Assembly: GCF_021261325.1 (NCBI RefSeq)
Contig: NZ_JAJSBI010000028.1
Span: 1 to 64,000, forward strand
DNA: 64,000 bases
Direction: 5' to 3'
Origin: Streptomyces guryensis
GTDB taxonomy: Bacteria > Actinomycetota > Actinomycetes > Streptomycetales > Streptomycetaceae
A program made the position numbers and the translations under genes. Positions 59,383-64,000 of this stretch are shown here, in pieces (positions within the stretch are counted from its first letter, which is position 1; each line of letters starts with the position of its first letter). The notes under the pieces were generated by a model. That model was not told the origin of the DNA. It saw nothing but the letters and a program-made list of their open reading frames with translations, and did no database searches.

Positions 59383-60117
59383 ATGTCGCTGAATCCGGAC
59401 GGCAGCCCGGAGGACCGGTTGACACCGGTACTGCGGCCGGTGCGGGCGGGCAACGGCTTCGAGGAGGCACTGGAGCAGATCCTCCAGGTCGTACGGCTGG
59501 GCCTGGTCCCGGGGGGCGACCGGCTGCCGGCCGAGCGGGAGCTGGCGGAGCGGCTCGGGATCAGCCGGGTGACGCTGCGCGAGGTGCTGAAGGTGCTGCA
59601 GGACCAGGGTCTGGTGGAGTCCCGGCGCGGACGCTACGGCGGCACGTTCGTCCTGCCCCGCGCGGACGCGGGCGGCGAGGACGAGCTGCGGCGCCGGATC
59701 GCCGAGGTCGACATCGAGGACGTCCTGCGTTTCCGGGAGGTCCTGGAGGTCGGGGCGGCCGGGCTGTGCGCGACGCACGGCCTGGGCGAGGAGCAGGCGG
59801 ACCGGCTGCGCGAGGCACTGGCCCGCACGGGCGACGCGCCGCTCGCCGACTACCGGCGGCTGGACACGATGCTGCATCTGACGCTGGCCGAGCTGTGCGG
59901 CTCTCCGACGCTGACCGCGCAGTACGCGGCGGTCCGGGCGACGGTGAACGACCTGCTCGACTGCATCCCGCTCCTCGTCCGCAACCTGGAGCACTCGCAG
60001 CGGCAGCACGTCGCACTGGTGGAGGCGGTCCTGGACGGGGACGCGGACGGGGCACGGGAGATGATGCGGGAGCACTGCGCGGGGACGGCGGCGCTGCTCA
60101 GGGGCTTCCTGGCGTGA
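59383..60117 (+). CDS. epuRI: FCD-type GntR regulator (EpuRI-like)
   Basis: A 244-residue regulator with an N-terminal winged helix (RLPAERELAERLGISRVTLREV) and an all-helical FCD ligand domain that keeps metal-type ligands (YRRLDTMLHLTLAELCGS, then QRQHVALVEAVL). It is divergent from glnA4 and precedes the amidase gene, matching EpuRI of S. coelicolor, a regulator of the ethanolamine/polyamine genes (known). ATG 59383 chosen; the frame opens 21 bases earlier. The 94-base divergent gap should hold both promoters. Confidence 0.82.
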   Translation: MSLNPDGSPEDRLTPVLRPVRAGNGFEEALEQILQVVRLGLVPGGDRLPAERELAERLGISRVTLREVLKVLQDQGLVESRRGRYGGTFVLPRADAGGEDELRRRIAEVDIEDVLRFREVLEVGAAGLCATHGLGEEQADRLREALARTGDAPLADYRRLDTMLHLTLAELCGSPTLTAQYAAVRATVNDLLDCIPLLVRNLEHSQRQHVALVEAVLDGDADGAREMMREHCAGTAALLRGFLA

Positions 60118-60161
60118 GGAGCCGCTTTCTGGGGGGCCTTGCCTTCGAGGGCACCTCTCGA

Positions 60162-60185
60162 CAAAGGTATGAATACAATCCTTTG
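60162..60185 (+). promoter_or_regulatory. Operator-like repeat over the amidase promoter
   Basis: CAAAGG (60162-60167) and CCTTTG (60180-60185) flank 12 bases that contain the -10-like TACAAT (60174-60179). A repressor bound here would block transcription of the amidase gene; the neighbouring FCD regulator is the obvious candidate. Confidence 0.5.
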
Positions 60186-60202
60186 CCGGACCGGGAGGAC
60201 GC

Positions 60203-60916
60203 ATGGCGGACGGGCCGCTGATCGGCATCAGTACGTATCTGGAGGCCGGGGCGCGTTGGGGCGTGTGGGAGCTGGAGGCCGCGTTGCTGCCGGCCGGCTA
60301 TCCGCGGCTGGTCCAGCGGGCGGGCGGGTTGGCCGTGATGCTGCCGCCGGACGCGCCGGAGCACGCCTCCGCGGCCGTGGCGCGCCTCGACGGTCTGGTG
60401 ATCGCGGGCGGTCCGGACGTCGAGCCGGTCCATTACGGCGCGGAGCCCCATCCGCGGACGGGTCCGCCGGCCCGCGCCAGGGACGCCTGGGAACTGGCGC
60501 TGATCGACGCGGCGCTGGCCGCACGGGTCCCCCTGCTGGGCATCTGCCGGGGCATGCAGCTCCTGAACGTCGCCCTGGGCGGCACCCTCGTCCAGCACAT
60601 CGACGGCCACGCCGAGGTGGTCGGCGTCTTCGGCCACCATCCGGTCAAGCCGGTGCCCGGCACGCGGTACGCCGCCGCCGTCCCCGAGGAGACGTTCGTA
60701 CCGACGTATCACCACCAGGCCGTCGACCACCTCGGCACCGGCCTCGTCGCGTCGGCACACGCGGCGGACGGGACGGTGGAGGCGCTGGAACTGCCGTCCG
60801 CCGACGGCTGGGTGCTGGGCGTGCAGTGGCATCCGGAGATGGGGGACGACCTGCGGGTGATGCAGGCGCTGGTGGAGGCGGCTGCTTCTCCTACGAGGCC
60901 TTCAGCCGTCTCCTGA
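60203..60916 (+). CDS. Gamma-glutamyl hydrolase, class I amidotransferase fold (PuuD-like)
   Basis: A 237-residue peptidase C26 protein. Nucleophile Cys in LGICRGMQLLNVALGG, His in VQWHPEM, and the conserved IAGGPDVEP substrate region are present. It should cut gamma-glutamyl amides and in this locus would release glutamate and glycine from gamma-glutamylglycine. GGAGG precedes the ATG. Its 3' end overlaps the convergent phosphotransferase gene by 26 bases. Confidence 0.88.
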   Translation: MADGPLIGISTYLEAGARWGVWELEAALLPAGYPRLVQRAGGLAVMLPPDAPEHASAAVARLDGLVIAGGPDVEPVHYGAEPHPRTGPPARARDAWELALIDAALAARVPLLGICRGMQLLNVALGGTLVQHIDGHAEVVGVFGHHPVKPVPGTRYAAAVPEETFVPTYHHQAVDHLGTGLVASAHAADGTVEALELPSADGWVLGVQWHPEMGDDLRVMQALVEAAASPTRPSAVS

Positions 60917-61865
60917 GCCAGGCGAGGGCGGCGCCGCCCTGGGCGCGTTGGAAGGCGCGCAGGGTGGGCAGGCCGGGCGGAGCCGGAAGCAGGGACTTCT
61001 CCACGAAGAACCCGGCCAGTGCCGCGAGCGCGGCGGTGACGCCGACCGGATCCGCGTCACGGCCCAGCGGATGCGCCGTGAACACCTCCTCCGGGTCCGG
61101 ACCGCCTTGGGCCCGTACGCACGGCAGCATGACCAGCAGGTCGAACCACGGTGCGGCGCGCACCGCGTGCGGCCAGTCGACGAAGACGACCCGGTCTTCG
61201 GCGGTGAGCAGCATGTTGTCGGCGCGCAGGTCGGCGTGGGCGAGGGTGTCACCGCACGCGGCCCGGGTCCAGTCCGCGGCGATGTCGGCGAGGCGGGGCA
61301 GTTGGGCGAGAGTCCAGGCGTCGAGGCGTCCGCGGACCTCGTGCTCCGGCTGCGCCCGCAACCGCTGCCAGCCGGAGAAGTCCTCGGCGAGCGCTTCGGC
61401 CGCGGCCGGTGCGTCCACCGGGGACGGGGTGAGGATACGGCTGAGTTCTGCCACGGCGTCGAGGACGCGCTGCAACTCCCGCTCCCGCCAGGGGACATGG
61501 GGCTGGCGGCCGGGGACCTCCTCCAGGACCAGGGCGACCCAGGTGCCGTCGTCGAAGGTGCCGAGGAGGCGGGGTGCGGGGACGGTGTGCGGGAGGGCGG
61601 CGGTGTGGCGGGCCTCGGTGCGGTGCAGGGCGGGGCTGTGCGGGTTGGTGTCCGCGCTCACCGCCTTGACGAAGGCGCGGCGGCCGTCGGCGGTTCGGAT
61701 GCGGGCGGCTGTGCCTGGGGAGAAGCCGCCGGATTGGGTGACTGCGTGGACGACGGGAGTGCCGCCGAGCACGTCTGCGACGGCGTTGCGCACGGTGGGT
61801 GGGAGTGCCTCCCAGGGTGTGCGGACGCCTGCGGCGGGCGGGGCGGGGGTGGTCATGCGGTTCAT
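60891..61865 (-). CDS. Aminoglycoside phosphotransferase-fold kinase
   Basis: A 324-residue small-molecule kinase of the APH/choline-kinase fold. Brenner-type motif HADLRADNMLL and the metal-binding VDWPHAVRAAPWFDL are intact, with ARRAFVKAV-type Lys (RRAFVKAVSAD). Similar proteins phosphorylate aminoglycosides, choline, ethanolamine or sugars. Beside an ethanolamine locus an amino-alcohol kinase is possible but unproven. ATG 61865 or 61856 may be the start; neither has a strong ribosome site. Confidence 0.8.
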   Translation of the reverse strand: MNRMTTPAPPAAGVRTPWEALPPTVRNAVADVLGGTPVVHAVTQSGGFSPGTAARIRTADGRRAFVKAVSADTNPHSPALHRTEARHTAALPHTVPAPRLLGTFDDGTWVALVLEEVPGRQPHVPWRERELQRVLDAVAELSRILTPSPVDAPAAAEALAEDFSGWQRLRAQPEHEVRGRLDAWTLAQLPRLADIAADWTRAACGDTLAHADLRADNMLLTAEDRVVFVDWPHAVRAAPWFDLLVMLPCVRAQGGPDPEEVFTAHPLGRDADPVGVTAALAALAGFFVEKSLLPAPPGLPTLRAFQRAQGGAALAWLRRRLKAS

Positions 61866-61933
61866 GATGCGGTCCGGCGCCCCCCGCCCGCCAAAGGTTT
61901 TCGCCCCCGCCGCCCCTTCCCATTCCCGTCCCC

Positions 61934-62112
61934 TGGGGGCTGCGCCCCCAGACCCCCGCTTTCGGCCTGAACGGCCTCGTCCTCAAACGCCGGACGGGCT
62001 GAAAGACCAAGCCCCGGCGGGCGAAGATCAGCCCCGGCCGGTGAAAATTCAGCCCCTCCGGCGTTTGAGGAGCGGGGGTCCGGGGGGCTGGCCCCCGGTT
62101 GGGGACGGGTAG
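61934..62112. repeat. Large inverted repeat with internal tandem units
   Basis: Left arm: a GGGGGCTGCGCCCCC hairpin, then GACCCCCGCT and TCCTCAAACGCCGG ending GGGCTGA (to 62002). Right arm (from 62049): TCAGCCCC, CCGGCGTTTGAGGAGCGGGG and a GGGGGGCTGGCCCCC hairpin. Between them AGCCCCGGCGGGCGAAGATC recurs in degenerate form about every 20 bases. The 272-base gap 61866-62137 holds no gene. This intergenic type is common in Streptomyces; here it may terminate the LysR gene. Confidence 0.7.
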
Positions 62113-62137
62113 GGGCGGCGGGGGCGAGGAAGAATCG

Positions 62138-63061
62138 TTACCCCCGGGTCAGCGACAGCAGCTCCCGTGCCGGCCCCACCGGCCGATGCCCCGTCGGCCA
62201 CACCGCCCGCAGATCCCTGGCCAGCGCGACGCCGTCGACCGGCACCGACACCAGGCGCCGCATCGCAAGCTCCTCCCCCACCGCCAGCTCACTCAGCACG
62301 GCCGGCCCCGCCCCACTGACCACCGCAGCCTTCACCGCGGTCGTCGAAGACAGTTCGATCAGCGGCCGCGCCAGCCCGCCCAGTGCCGCATCGAGGACCT
62401 GCCGGGTCCCTGAACCCTTCTCCCGCAGAATCAGGGGCGTCGCCGCCAGCTCCGAGGCCTCCAGCGGACGCCGGCGCCGGGCCCACGCATGCCCGGGTGC
62501 CGTCACCACGATCAGCCGGTCGTGGGCGATGACCGCCGAGTCCAGGCCGGGCGGCACACTGACCCCCTCCACGAAACCCAGGTCCGCCTCACCCGACAGC
62601 AACCGCTCCCCCACCACAGCCGAGTTGCCCGCGAGCAGCGACACCGCCGTGTCGGGGCGCTGGGCGCGCAGCGCCAACAGCCAGCCGGGGAGCAGGTATT
62701 CGGCGATCGTCATGCTCGCCGCCACCCGCAGCCGGGAGTCCCGCCGGTCGCGCAGCGCCTGCGCACCCACGTCGAAGGCCTCCGCCGCCTCGACGATCCG
62801 CCGAGCCCAGTCCGTGACCAGCGCACCGGCGTCCGTGAGGCGGGAGCCGCGCGGTGAACGGTCGACGAGCGCCACACCCAACTGCCGTTCCATGGACCGG
62901 ATCCGGCTGCTCGCCGCCGGCTGGGTGATCCCCACCTCCCGCGCGGCCCCGCCCAGACTGCCGAGCCGCGCCACCGCCAGCAGCAACTCCAGCGCCCCGA
63001 GATCGGGCACCCGATGCGCCAGCGGGACAACGGCGGTCGGCGGCTCCTCCCTGTTACTCAT
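62138..63061 (-). CDS. LysR-family transcriptional regulator
   Basis: A 307-residue regulator. The N-terminal winged helix LELLLAVARLGSLGGAAREVG, ITQPAASSRIRSMERQLG is followed by a two-lobed effector domain. It is divergent from the TDT transporter gene, the usual arrangement of a LysR regulator and its target. The gap contains a T-N11-A motif. Confidence 0.92.
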   Translation of the reverse strand: MSNREEPPTAVVPLAHRVPDLGALELLLAVARLGSLGGAAREVGITQPAASSRIRSMERQLGVALVDRSPRGSRLTDAGALVTDWARRIVEAAEAFDVGAQALRDRRDSRLRVAASMTIAEYLLPGWLLALRAQRPDTAVSLLAGNSAVVGERLLSGEADLGFVEGVSVPPGLDSAVIAHDRLIVVTAPGHAWARRRRPLEASELAATPLILREKGSGTRQVLDAALGGLARPLIELSSTTAVKAAVVSGAGPAVLSELAVGEELAMRRLVSVPVDGVALARDLRAVWPTGHRPVGPARELLSLTRG

Positions 63062-63069
63062 AACCCCAG

Positions 63070-63084
63070 CTTATGCGCTCATAG
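63070..63084. promoter_or_regulatory. LysR-type operator in the divergent gap
   Basis: CTTATG-CGCT-CATAG, an imperfect palindrome containing T-N11-A (63071-63083), in the 74-base gap between the LysR gene and the transporter. Confidence 0.5.
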
Positions 63085-63135
63085 AGCCATACTCCCTGGT
63101 CGTGGCCGACCGGCAGCGAGACCGTCGGTCGTGAC

Positions 63136-64000
<865 letters not shown>

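Noticed and set aside
62000..62060. CRISPR-like array in the tandem 20-base units
   Set aside because: Only about three degenerate units with no spacers and no cas genes; part of an intergenic inverted repeat.

Overview
The window is very GC-rich, its genes are tightly packed, and GTG or TTG starts and four-base stop/start overlaps are common. Together with the gene content and the argCJBDR and pheST gene orders, this points to a Streptomyces chromosome, probably core rather than terminal. I found no rRNA, tRNA, CRISPR array, prophage or biosynthetic gene cluster. One possible mobile-element end lies at the extreme left.

Layout. 1-5.7 kb: a glycerophosphodiester phosphodiesterase gene broken by a run of hairpins, an acyltransferase, a TetR/MFS pair, an aldo/keto reductase and a secreted lipase. 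5.9-8.7 kb: argG-argH. 8.9-11.2 kb: an exported protein made of two near-identical repeats, a flavin-type oxidoreductase and an L,D-transpeptidase. 11.2-18.5 kb: a two-component system facing a redox cluster of two ferric-reductase-like membrane proteins, two exported FMN-binding proteins and an ApbE flavin transferase. 18.6-23.4 kb: the arginine operon argC-J-B-D-R. 23.5-27.4 kb: a three-gene glycosylation module (GtrA, GT2, YfhO). 27.7-30.1 kb: a MerR/decarboxylase pair, two gene remnants, a catalytically dead histidine-phosphatase homologue and a GNAT enzyme. 30.3-39.3 kb: a MocR/EamA divergent pair, a DUF1918 protein, a GHL10 glycosidase, a hydroxybutyryl-CoA dehydrogenase, a Nudix enzyme, an NsdA-type regulator and a SpoIIE-type phosphatase. 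39.6-47.0 kb: pheST, a PAS kinase, a TrmH methyltransferase and the rplT-rpmI-infC operon with a structured leader. 47.4-54.5 kb: DUF1844, SseB, a beta-lactamase-fold hydrolase, a mycosin-like protease with a Pro-rich partner, and a PLP enzyme. 54.5-61.9 kb: a probable ethanolamine utilisation locus. 62.1-64.0 kb: a LysR regulator and a truncated TDT transporter.

How parts work together. The arg genes form the complete acetyl-cycle route from N-acetylglutamate phosphate to arginine apart from argF, and both arg promoters carry TGCAT-rich ArgR-like sites. The 12.6-18.5 kb cluster is best read as a transmembrane electron path: NAD(P)H, FAD, two b-type hemes, then FMN covalently held outside the cell on proteins flavinylated by ApbE. 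The 54.5-60.9 kb genes fit glutamylation of ethanolamine, two oxidations and hydrolysis to glutamate and glycine, with a secreted phosphatase that may free ethanolamine from its phosphate ester. The infC leader shows a terminator, a competing antiterminator and an ATC start codon, which suggests autogenous control. Several regulators appear to have leaderless transcripts. A dispersed repeat sits at the 3' end of six genes and supplies the stop codon of two of them.
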